Assembly: GCA_027596075.1 (NCBI GenBank) | Contig: JADGJC010000490.1 | Coordinates: 1 to 21,411 of the forward strand | Direction: 5' to 3' | DNA from: Rhizophlyctis rosea | Lineage: Eukaryota > Chytridiomycota > Chytridiomycetes > Rhizophlyctidales > Rhizophlyctidaceae | DNA length: 21,411 nt | Shown: positions 1 through 9,400 of the stretch, one piece after another | Layout of the letters: each line of letters starts with the position of its first letter | Position numbering within the stretch: the first letter of the stretch is position 1 | Position numbers and translations under genes: made by a program | Notes under the pieces: generated by a model | Seen by the model: only the letters and a program-made list of their open reading frames with translations | Told to the model about the DNA's origin: nothing | The model's database searches: none

Positions 1-705
1 GAAGATGGGGAGGGAGCTGGGAGGCCACGCGAAGCGCCGAAGGTATGAAGTGGAAGCGCCAGCCTGACGTGCGCGCAAGCGAACGGATCACGAGCGAAGC
101 TCGCACAAGGCTCGGAGCGCACATCATACTCAGCGTGGCGGGGAGGGGGGAAGAGGACGGAGAGGGGAGAGGCGGTGAAGAAGAGGGAGGGGCCAGACCT
201 CAACTCGAAGCATTTCTTGCATCAACGCGGTTGCTAAATTTACAAATTTATGCACATCACAGGTCCAAACGGCGCCTGGCAAATCCAAGAACCACCCAAA
301 CGCGCCGACAATTCCTCCCTCCAATAACCACCCCACCAACAAAGTCATCGTCAACCCTTCGGAACAACACCCACCGCGAATTTGGCGCCATACGGTTCGC
401 AACAACACTACACCCAGGATGTCACGATGCACATCGACGTCCACCAATCCACTCGCATGATGTTGACGCTGAATAAGCCTATGGTGACTAAGTAGAAGAA
501 AGAATTGCTTCGGATGCTCAATAGTGGGACATGTTATTCCGTGGTCGGAGAGGTTGCAGGAGGTTGAGGTTGGGATGCATGTGGGGAGATAGAAGAGGGT
601 TGAGGGTGGAGAGGATGTGAGTTTGTGGACTTGATGTTTATTATGATACGGCTTTGAATGGTATTGATGTTTTGCGTGTTTATGTAGGCGACACAAGTAC
701 CCAGC
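1..705. other. Unassigned segment with fragmentary open frames and possible introns
   Basis: I recognise no gene here. A plausible acceptor (catcacag) ends at 261. After it one + frame is open from 262 to 564 except for a TAA at 325-327 and a TAG at 493-495. The fragments read like protein, for example GPNGAWQIQEPP, then YTQDVTMHIDVH, then KKELLRMLNSGTCYS. The TAG is preceded by ctaag, so it could be an intron end rather than a real stop. A good intron (gtgagt...tatgtag, 617-687) follows. This could be the damaged or intron-rich 3' part of a gene, or chance. The minus-strand frame at 130-696 looks like a shadow. Confidence 0.2.
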
Positions 706-964
706 ATGAAGATCCTCAACACATCAGGCGCAAACGAAACTGCTCTCTTTTGCGCTGCAGAGGACGTCATGACGGGGCCGTACTGCACCGTTGGTGGCGG
801 GCGGCACATGATGGTTGACGATCAGGTATCCTTTCTCATTCTCTCTCTCATTCTTGTCTTGCCCACCTAATCGAAAAGACCCCCAGTCATCTCCACCCTT
901 CTACTCCGCCTCAATTACGCCCTCCATCTCGCCTCACACCGGCGCATCCTCAACCGCCCCATGA
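706..964 (+). CDS. Possible two-exon small protein (65 aa), unknown function
   Basis: Model: exon 706-825, intron 826-886 (gtatcc...cctaatc...cccag), exon 887-964 ending TGA. The phase is 0 at the junction and the frame is open throughout. The N-terminal part reads MKILNTSGANETALFCAAED and is weakly reminiscent of the TALxxAA core of an ankyrin repeat, which is too little to assign a family. The C-terminal 25 residues are Ser/Pro-rich. The frame also stays open upstream of 706 to the acceptor at 687, so this may be the last two exons of a longer gene. I do not recognise the product. Confidence 0.25.
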
Positions 965-1527
965 CGCTCTCTTAATCTAGTGTGAGGATGTGGGGGCCAT
1001 ATATTGAGTATGGCAATGGGACAGTGGACGACTTTTAGAATATGAGTTAGACGAGTTTATGGATATGTTGTAGGACGTTCCGCAATCATGCAACATTTAC
1101 TTCAAAGCAATTTTCTGTTTGTGCGCACCATTTCCAAGCCGCGAAGATCATTGACTTTTGCCAGTGCAGGATGCTGCATCGCCCTCGGCTGTTACCTAAC
1201 TTATGTTATGCATTTGATTTAGTCGTCCTCCAATCTTTTTACGCTCCTTTGGCTGCCGCAACCCAATCAAATTAAGGAAAAGCAATGATCTATTTAGCTT
1301 GATCAAGACAGACTTTCCTACTGCACGCGAAAAGAACATACGGCGGCAAACTATATACTTTGACTAAGATTAAATGGCTAGCAATTCACCAAGGTTCGTC
1401 CATAAGGAACAGGTGCTCGTGTAACGGGAAGATGATGACCCCGCACCGAAGACAAGAAGCAAGTAAGGAAACTGATTCCGAAGACTTCGCGAGACGCGAT
1501 TTGGTCTTTCCCACTTTTCCCGTCGCC
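965..1527. other. Intergenic stretch, no gene seen
   Basis: AT-richer sequence with no open frame that looks coded and no repeat I can support. It separates the unassigned left block from the TATA element at 1528. Confidence 0.4.
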
Positions 1528-1536
1528 TATAAAAAG
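1528..1536 (+). promoter_or_regulatory. TATA box with pyrimidine-rich leader downstream
   Basis: TATAAAAAG followed by a G-rich then C/T-rich tract and a GTGAGT donor-like site near 1584. The arrangement matches the second TATA element at 5539, so a + strand transcript probably starts around 1560. What it encodes is unclear: the ORF at 1613-1987 begins without ATG and is a Pro/Ser/Leu-rich translation of a C/T-rich tract, which I do not trust as coding. Confidence 0.45.
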
Positions 1537-2013
1537 GGGAGGGTTGGTTTGGGTTCCCCTCCCGTCCTTTGCTATCCAACCACTGTGAGTATGATCTTCC
1601 CCTCTTTTCAACTTGACCATCCTGTCAATCCTCCTCCTACTGAGGCCGGCCTGCTCCGATCAAACACCTCAATGCTCCCCCTTCCCAGCCCTCTCAAGAC
1701 TCGGATCCCGTCATCCATACCGCCCATGTCTCCTTATTAGGACTTGTCTCTCAACATACCATATCCTTGCTCCCTCCCCGGCGCCCCCGTCTCTTCCACC
1801 AAGTGAACCTGTCCTCTTACACCAAAAAGCTTACTTTCCCTCGTCCCATATACAAGCCCTTCCTTTCGACTTCACATCCATACCACCCATAGGTATGCGG
1901 TGCCCTTCGTCGCCGCATCTATGCGTCGTCTGCATTCCGTCATGTGGTGCGTCGAGAGCGCCCAGTCTCGTCCTCATAGTTCCTTAGTTCCCTCCGCCCC
2001 GTCGAAATTGCGA

Positions 2014-2273
2014 TGGTAAGTCGTACTATGTGACATTGTATGTCGTTGACTGGGAGTCTCACGTACTGTTACTAGATTTACATACAACTTGGCATTCCCA
2101 TGCTCCGTCTTGCCTTCTGCAGGAGGAAGATTTGGGTATGGGATGACATCGGGAGGTATTGGTTTCATGTGGATGGGGAGGGCCCCCTCATTTACATGAA
2201 CTCAAAACCATCGCCATTCATAGCTATACAATATTTGGACAATAATGCAGACTGTTTGTACATAATGGGCTGA
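2014..2273 (+). CDS. Possible split-start microprotein (66 aa), unknown
   Basis: An ATG at 2014-2016 lies directly against a GTAAGT donor. Intron 2017-2075 (59 nt) ends in ttactag. The next exon, 2076-2273, is open for 65 codons to TGA. The sequence is aromatic- and hydrophobic-rich (IYIQLGIPML, then RRKIWVWDDIGRYWFHVDGEG). The start codon would be the only coding triplet of its exon, which is allowed but unusual. The frame is also open upstream from 1977, so the exon may belong to a longer unrecognised gene. A 66-codon open frame can arise by chance, so confidence is low. Confidence 0.2.
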
Positions 2274-2725
2274 TCAATATATACAAAGTACCGGAACCTT
2301 CGTCCGTGTCGGTCGGGGTCTCTTGATATCGATGCGTGTTTCGAGGCTGTGTTTTGATAGGACTAATATGTCCACTTCCTTACCTGAGCCGTCCGCAACT
2401 CCACACGCACACCTCTCCCCCTTTTCGGCACTTCCACACCCTCCGTCAAGCGATTGACTCACATATTGACTGCTACCAGGACATTGGAGGAGGTGGGAAG
2501 TGGACATGGCAGTCTCCTGCGGCATGCTGCGGTGTAGGTGAATTTGGAACAGTTGTGGAGAACATCTTGAATTAGTCAAGTTTGTGGGCATATTTCAAGG
2601 TTTAGTCACAGTCAGGTAATAAGATCACTATCACGTCAAAATCAAGAGCATTCCAATATGTTGCAAGTTGTAAATTACATTGGGGGGGAACATTGGGGGG
2701 GGTTGCTGCACCACAGGGACGTTGA
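2274..2725. other. Region downstream of the aldolase-like gene; short direct repeat
   Basis: Presumed 3' flank of the minus-strand aldolase-like gene. It contains a short direct repeat, acattggggggg twice (2677-2702), giving two C-tracts on the transcribed strand. No gene seen; the ORFs at 2274-2591 (-) and 2336-2575 (+) overlap each other antisense and resemble nothing. Confidence 0.35.
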
Positions 2726-4922
2726 CTAGACCTGGGAGCCACGAGCTTTCTTCCGAAGCTTCCCGAGTTCGAAACGGACAGCGATACAAAACATCGCCTC
2801 ATCCTTAGTTCCAAGGGCACCGTAGTCAATGAGCTTACCCACCACATCCCCATTAGCACCCTGCAGATCCTTCCCCACTTGGGCGTAGTCAGCACGAATC
2901 CCAGGGGTTCGCACCTCCCGAACATTAATCAGAAGTTCCTTGAATGCAGTGTACGTGTCCGCCAAGAGGGATGCAGCAGCGACTTCTTCAGCCAGCAGCT
3001 TCAGTGCGGCACCAAGGGAGGCATAGGCCTTCTCGTCCTCCACGTCCGCCACTGTCTCCATTCTTGTTGAGAAAGTAGAACGAGAGATCAGAGCATCGGC
3101 TCGTTCGTCATCGGCATTTTGGTACCTCTGCAGAGCTTTGAGTGATTTCTCGCGCGCGCAGATTGTCAGTTTGTAGTCGAGTCTTGCGGCCACCTCTTCC
3201 ATTTTGCTAAGAATGCTCTGTGATTAGGTTATTGTCAGCCACAGAATCCCAGTTCTTGAACTCACCGGCTTCGTATCTTTCTTTCTTGGCGGTCCTCACT
3301 AGGCTTCATGTTCTTGTACTCGGGGTGGTAGACCTCATGGGCAGTTAACCACCCGAAGCCTAGGGTGTTTGCCAGGATGGCGAGCTCCCTCGGGACTTCT
3401 TGGAAGATGCGGCCGTTGGGAATGTCTCTCTTCGCAATTTCCACAGCGGGGGTATGGTGTTGAGTTTGGGTCATCAGGCGTGTCCTTTTCTTGGGCCTGC
3501 CGCTTTCGCTTTCGTCCTCCTCGTCTGATTCACTGATCTCACCCCAGTCGCGTTTCGCGAGGCAGGACTTTCCACACTTGATGAGTGTTTTGGTGTTTTT
3601 GAGTAGGGCGACCAGGGGACGAGCAGGGTCCAGGCGACTTCCCACCTGATTAAGAGAAAGCTGGTCAGAGTGTGTGCGCTGTGGGTTGGGGGACTGACAC
3701 TTACTGAGACAGCCAAACCTCGCTGCACGGCATCTGTCAATTCCTGACTTGGAGTATTGGGCTGGCTCATGTACAGCAAGAAGATCGGTGGAACAACCTG
3801 GCCTTCCGTTTTGACGTATCGATTCCTGTTGCGCTTGACCGCCAGATGGTGTTTCTTCACTGCTGATGCGCTAGCAAGTTTGGGGGCAAACAGAAGATTG
3901 TTTGTGATCTGTCGAAACGGGCAAAAGATAATTAGATTCTATGGAAGTTTCTCCAAATACCCTCCCCACCCACCTTGTCCGCATGCATGTAGAGCATTTG
4001 GGTAAACCATAGCGAAGTTGGGTTCGTGTTGGATGTTGCGTCGAGCACGCACAAGGCCCCCATATTGTTGATTCGATTCAGATAGATGACGGACAAGAGC
4101 AAATCCAGCTTTTGATTGCCGGTGTCCAACGACATTGAATGGCCTGAGAAAAGCGCATCGACGTCCACAAACTGCAAAAGCGCATCAAACGCGGGTAGAT
4201 CGTCCATGCTGGAGGTGTAGCTTTGGACTGGAGCACAAGGAAGGATGGTTATTCAGTCATCCACTTAGCATGTCTCATGAGCTATCTGTGACGCTTTGAG
4301 AAGTTAAGATGCCAAACATACCGAGAATGGGGATATTGTACTTGTCACTTTCAGACTTGATGTGGCGAGTGCCTGGCGGACCGTGGAAGCGGCAGAGAGT
4401 GGCCCAGTTGATGGATTTGAAGAAGTGACGGAACTAATGAAGTCCATCGGAAGCTGAATCAACAAAGGGCTGCGTTCTTCATGTGCGGCTGAAAGAACTG
4501 TATCCAACTCTGCAATGGAACGGCAGATGACCGTCGGGATACCGAACTTGGCTGTTTGTGCATATCGGAGCAAGATACTGTGTAATGTTATATGTGGGGG
4601 GAGACAGGTGATGGTCAGTGTCATGTGAAGGTTGTGAGAAAGTCAGCGCATATCGTTACCTGACTTTGTCGCCAGTGAGGACACCGTTGGGAACCATCCC
4701 TTGTAGGATATCGCTCAACGGGTTCGGCGGGGCTGCGGGCGGTTGAACCACTGCTTCTTCCTCTGGTATAAAGTGAAGGTTTAGCATTGGAGGTATACCA
4801 CGCCGGGTGAGACCATGGGTGTGCTTGACCTGCGCGAACTTACCCTCGAAAACGGGGTCTTCCTCATCCGAAAAGTGTTCAGATGTATCCGACATATCAG
4901 AACCATTGTCCTGGTCGACCAT
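2726..4922 (-). CDS. Class II fructose-bisphosphate aldolase-like pseudoenzyme, probably nuclear
   Basis: Exons: 4922-4844, 4762-4660, 4577-4435, 4372-4322, 4227-3974, 3908-3705, 3645-3266, 3206-2726 (TAG). All phases agree and give 564 aa; the 62-nt intron 4434-4373 is the least certain. Residues 1-30 are acidic (start MVDQDNGSDMSD). Residues 40-110 match the class II aldolase N-terminus: GVLTGDKV, LLRYAQTAKFGIP, ELDTVLSAAHEERSPLLIQ. IPILVQSYTSSMDDLPAFD (122-140) sits where the family has IPVIFHTDHCAKKLLPWFD, so the catalytic Asp and zinc His are Tyr129 and Thr130. LFSGHSMSL (151-159) parallels LFSSHMIDLS. YMSQP (256-260) replaces HGGSG, and the NIDTD-equivalent is VGSRLD. A histidine (H207) may survive at the GNVHG position. 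Then come an acidic patch, basic GRPKKRTR (327-334) and a helical C-terminus with no counterpart in the roughly 350-aa enzyme. Family membership is inference from motif order; loss of catalysis is likely. Confidence 0.72.
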
Positions 4923-4927
4923 TGTGC

Positions 4928-5336
4928 CTGTTTCCACTTTCCGACAATTAGAATATGTATTGCCTTAATGTGGTCGAGTAGAAACAAAGGGAAAGCTAGG
5001 GAAAGGGGTTTGCGATTGTAAAGTTGAGAAAGAGGAGAAGGGAGAAATGGTTTCTCACGGACCGCCCAGTGAATGAGTGAGTGAGTCAACCAAATTGTGA
5101 ATGAATGCTTGAGAAAGGGTGCATGGGGTGATGCTGAGTGGGGCTGAGTGTTGCTGACTGGGGCTCAGCTTGGGTGGGGAAGCTGACTGCACGAGCTGCG
5201 CACTCACGGGTGTGTGTCGTCTGGAGACCATTTCATTTGGCAGGTTCATGGCTGTGCCACTACGCGACACGGTTGGTCCCGGGAGACCCTCGTTTCTACA
5301 GGTAATGGAGGAGGTTTGAAAAGATGAAATTCTCAT
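4928..5336 (-). promoter_or_regulatory. 5' leader of the aldolase-like gene: leader exon, 280-nt intron, upstream ORF
   Basis: A GTGAGT donor at 5207 and an acceptor (ggaaacag) ending at 4928, a few bases before the ATG at 4922, define a 280-nt leader intron. The leader exon (about 5336-5208) has an ATG at 5336 and an open frame of 43 codons, but its phase does not join the main frame. I therefore read it as an upstream ORF or untranslated leader, not an N-terminal extension. A TATA-like aatataaa sits beyond 5340. Confidence 0.45.
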
Positions 5337-5538
5337 TGTTTCACGTTAACTAGTAGCAGCTACAAAGGAATATAAATGAAAAGATTTTGGGGATGACATG
5401 ACCAACACAACTCGCCAGCACCTTCTGAAACCATGATTGAGCCCATGCCGAATGTGTGATCCTCAATGCGGCCAAGCCACGGGTCTCGTATGGAGGCGCT
5501 GTCAGCTGCGCCCTACCAAGCCCAACCCAGCCAGCGTT

Positions 5539-5547
5539 TATAAAAAG
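5539..5547 (+). promoter_or_regulatory. TATA box of the small two-exon gene
   Basis: TATAAAAAG followed by a C/T-rich leader, about 80 nt before the ATG at 5622. The interval 5340-5539 is a bidirectional promoter shared with the minus-strand aldolase-like gene. Confidence 0.55.
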
Positions 5548-5621
5548 GGCTAGCCTGAGTGGAGTTTGCTCTTCATTCTGCTTCCCGCTTCTCACTCTCC
5601 CATCGACACACCATCTCAATC

Positions 5622-6006
5622 ATGCTCCTTCACCACTTCCTCTCACCGCCTAATGCTGTGCTCCTTCTCCGTCAAGAAGTTCCTCTGTAAGTGTTCATGC
5701 TATTTCGGTTTTCTCATTTGGGGTGTGGGTTGCTGGCCTAAGTCCGGAACCGTAATTGCAAGAGCACCACCCGAGTTGTGGATCTCGGGTGGGTGGAACC
5801 GCCTACACCACTCTTCGCGGGGAGTGGTTGATCCTGCTGTATTCCTTTGGCGAAAGAAGGTCATGGGCGCATGTGTCGTCGCACGTCGCAAAGGCTTCAC
5901 ATCACCCTGTCGGAACGAATTGGGCTCGACAAGTCTTCGACTTTTACTAACGCTTCCGTCTCTTCCCATTTACACGAGGAACGACGGGTCGCAACAAGAT
6001 AGATAG
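5622..6006 (+). CDS. Small two-exon gene, unknown function (about 80-102 aa)
   Basis: A TATA box upstream, an ATG at 5622 and a perfect GTAAGT donor at 5687 mark a transcription unit, with AATAAA at 6092-6097. If the acceptor is the AG at 5762 (76-nt intron, ctaag branch site), exon 5763-6006 ends in TAG and the protein is 102 aa and basic: start MLLHHFLSPPNAVLLLRQEV, middle FLWRKKVMGACVVARRKGF. If the acceptor is the AG at 5775, another frame opens instead and ends at 5950 with RQVFDFY. Phase allows both and I cannot choose. No domain, signal peptide or family is recognisable. A non-coding spliced RNA is also possible. Confidence 0.35.
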
Positions 6007-6091
6007 AGTAGATAGTATCCCCCCTTCCCTTGTATATATGTCTATAGTTTGTACATAACCAAAGTGAGGTTTGGTGGGTTTCCCTCACTAT

Positions 6092-6097
6092 AATAAA
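6092..6097 (+). terminator. Polyadenylation signal AATAAA
   Basis: Canonical AATAAA about 85 nt past the last possible stop of the small + gene, preceded by a T/A-rich segment (tgtatatatgtctatag). It fits as that gene's 3' end. Confidence 0.45.
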
Positions 6098-6499
6098 TCC
6101 CGCACGGCCGGCAGCCGTGCACCCACATTTACTCGTCGTTTGTGAAATGTCTTGGATATCCAAAGTTACAATGATACTCTCACTATGCATGGAATGAATG
6201 GCAATACCACATGTTGATGGATGGTTCTTTACTGTTGTGGAAAGCATTTCGACGTCGTCGGCACATTTGTGCGTCGTCAAACTTTGGATACTTTTTGGAT
6301 ACTCGTCACCGACATTCCGCTTCCCAGCCAAATGGCGGTGACGGATACCACACCAAGTGGCCATCCACGCAAAGCAGACATTGTACACAGGTCGCGGATA
6401 GCTGTATTGCATGATGCTTCACTCTTTTCGTCGTTCTGCCAGCAGGAGAAAGCATTCCGCTACGTTTTGCGAAAAATTGCGCAGTCGCAAGCACCCACT
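6098..6499. other. Convergent 3' intergenic region, no gene seen
   Basis: This lies between the ends of the small + gene and the large minus-strand gene and should hold both 3' UTR ends. Open frames exist on both strands (for example 5897-6412 minus and 6221-6868 plus) but overlap each other and have no protein-like composition. Confidence 0.4.
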
Positions 6500-9400
6500 T
6501 CACCGCTCCCTCGCATCACTCCTCCTCCTCCTCCCACCACGATATCCCCCACCATTACTACCCCCACCATCATCATATCCCCGCTCCTCCCCACTATTCC
6601 CACCCCTCCTCCCACTTCTCCCATCCCCTCCGCCCTCCCCCGCCCCTCCAACCCCACCCGCCCCAACAGTCTTGGCCACCTCCGCCGCAACAACTCTCCG
6701 CAAGTTATCTACAGAGATTCTAGTAAAGTTCCCTCGGTAGAACGCTCTCACGTCCGCATGGACATGCTTGCACACGCTTCGGTATTGCTCCTGTGTGCGA
6801 GGAAGAGCCGAGGTGGGTTTAGCATTCTGATATATCCATTAAAAAAAATGCAAAGGAAAAGGCAATGATTGGAAAACGTGCCAAGGCGTAGCGAAGATAC
6901 AGAAGAGCAGAGACGACGAAACCGCACCTTATCGAGATCTTGTTTATGCTGCTTCATCTCGTCTCGAACAACGCCCTCCAACCTCTTCTCGAAGTCGGAA
7001 TTGCTCATGCGGCGGTCACGCTGTTCGCATACGCAACAGAGGTTCAGTCAACTTGCTTGTCAAGCGAAGGCGCAACAGCAACGTATGCAGGTAAGAGACA
7101 TACCTCGTCATGCATCACCAACCCTCCCGCGCCCCTCGATGCTTCTTCGTACGTATCTCTCGACACGTCAGACGCCCACTCCCTCACGTCGTTCGGCCGC
7201 CAGTGGTCAGCGCGGGATCCAGCATCTGAGCGAGTCTCCCGGTACGACGAAGCAGCGTTGGCAGGTGGGTGGTAAGGATCCGCGGACGTTCTACGCGGCG
7301 AATAGTGGTCCTTTGTTTGCGGTGGCCTTGCAGGGGGTGGTCGTGCGGGACTTGTAGACGACGGAACGGGCGGCGTCATACGTCGTGCTTGGGATGCAGG
7401 AAAGTCTGAACGACGATCTTCACGGATGCTGTCCCGACGTTGACGGGTGTCGTAGGGAGGGTGTGGTAGCGGCGGACGGTCGACGGACTTCCTTGGACTG
7501 AGTGGTGTTGAGATCTGATGATATGAGAAGCAAGATATTAGATAAAAATATTTCAAAAAAAAATGTATAAAAATGAATTATAATTCTTTTCTTTTTCCAA
7601 AGTGGAATAATAATACGCAAAAAACCCAAAATTCCATGCATCACATATGTAACAAAGCAACACAGCAACACAGCAACACAAACACACAACAACACAACAA
7701 CACCACCAAACATCAACTCACCAAAACATCCCCAACATCCCCAACCAATGTCCCCTCCTCCCCCTCCCTCTCCCCAACCTCCGGCACAAAAACCAACACA
7801 TTCCTCCTCCCCTCCCTCCCAAAAAACCCCTCAACCCACCCCTTAACGACATCCCCAAGAACATACACCTTCCCATTCACTCCCTCCTTCCCAAACCTCG
7901 CAACCCGAATCGAAGGCCTCAACCCATCCTCCAACCAACTCGCAATAACAGCCGTGATATCCTTCAGATAGATTTTCACTCCGTCCTTGTTGATCCATTC
8001 GGGCGGTGTGCGAATTCCGATACTGTTGGGGTATGCTTTACCGCCTTGCGTGAAGAGACGGTACATGTACTCCAAGTTCCGGAGAATGAGGAACTTGCAT
8101 TCGAGGAGGGAGTGGCATTTTTCGGCGGGGATCATGCCGCCTTCGAGTTTGGTGAGGGTGTAGTGGCCGAGAGCCGTTCCCCACCGGAAGAGTTCTAGAC
8201 TGACGTTTCCCGGACCGATGCCGTCTTCCGTTGAGAAATCGCGTATGAGTTCGCTGATAGTCGTAGACGTTATTCCCGTCCCGGCCTTTCGACACTCTTT
8301 CACGACCATCTCGGCAAAGGTGAACCGCCTACTCCGACGAAGCTGATGGAGAAACTCGATAAGAACCTCCTCACAAACATCCTTCACTTCCGTCCTCCCA
8401 CGCAAATTTTCAAAAGCATCCACCGCCGCTCGGTCGTCCCTGCACATCACTAAAACCTCAAATGCTACAAGCGGCGCGAGCTCCCGTTGACGGAACCCGC
8501 CATCCCGTTGCAACTTGTCGTACATGTCTACCGCTTTTTCCCATTCCCTATTACTCTGAGCAGCACTCAAAGCCCGCACCAATTCCTCGCGATCGGCTGC
8601 AACGCCGCTCGTATCCCCTTCCTCATATCCGTGCCACGCGGCAGAAAGACTCCTTCGCCGTCCCTCCGAAGCCGGAGACGCCTCATCCTCTTCGTCCAGG
8701 AACGCCATCAACTCTCTCGACAACCCCGGCGTTGCCGGCAATTTATGCGATTTCATAAACTCGTACAATGCCGCGGCTTCCTTCCGAAGTCGTTGTTCCA
8801 CGCACGCGGAAGTGAGATCCGTGATGAACTTTGCGTAGGCGTCTACGGCGCTTTCGTCTAGGGGTTCGAGGAGTTTAATGGTGGGTGTTACGAAAGCATC
8901 TAGGGTATTTTGCGCGGCGCTGCGGGTTAAGAGGTCGTTCAAGAGGTCGGTGGACGGGAGTGGGAGGCGGAGAGTTGGGAAGTCGGAGAAGATTTGGAGG
9001 GCTTTGGAGGTTTGGGAGGTATCTAGCAGGCCCTTGATGGCGGTTTCGAAGGTTGAGAGATCCCGACTGGTAAGTTGATAGTGTTTTTTGACCAATAGAT
9101 ACACCTTCAAAATTATGTCAACGAATATGTTTCATGTGATGACTCCTGCTAATAGTGATCTCACCTTATCCACCAAAGCACCAAGCTTACCCCTCGAACA
9201 ACACTCCACAAACAACGCCAACCCCTTCCTCTCATCAACCCCAACCCCATTCTCCCCAGCCCACTTCAAAACATCAAACACAGCTCCAAAATTCCTAATC
9301 CTCAAAAAATACTCAACAAGCTCCTCCGCCGTCCTCCTCCCAATAACATCCCCCGCCCTCTCAACCCCAGAAACGACCTTAAAAAGCCTCAGAATCTCCT

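Noticed and set aside
262..564. Nuclear code with TAA/TAG read as glutamine
   Set aside because: The aldolase-like and propeller genes both end cleanly at TAG and the large gene at TGA where the proteins should end, so a reassigned code is not supported.
130..696. Minus-strand 188-codon ORF
   Set aside because: No family resemblance; it overlaps good + strand splice signals and is Pro/His/Ser-rich by complement.
1613..1987. 124-codon + ORF with hydrophobic start (TILSILLLLRP)
   Set aside because: It has no ATG start and is a translation of a C/T-rich leader.
6411..6868. + strand Pro/Ser-rich ORFs
   Set aside because: Antisense of the Gly/Arg-rich C-terminal tail of the large gene.
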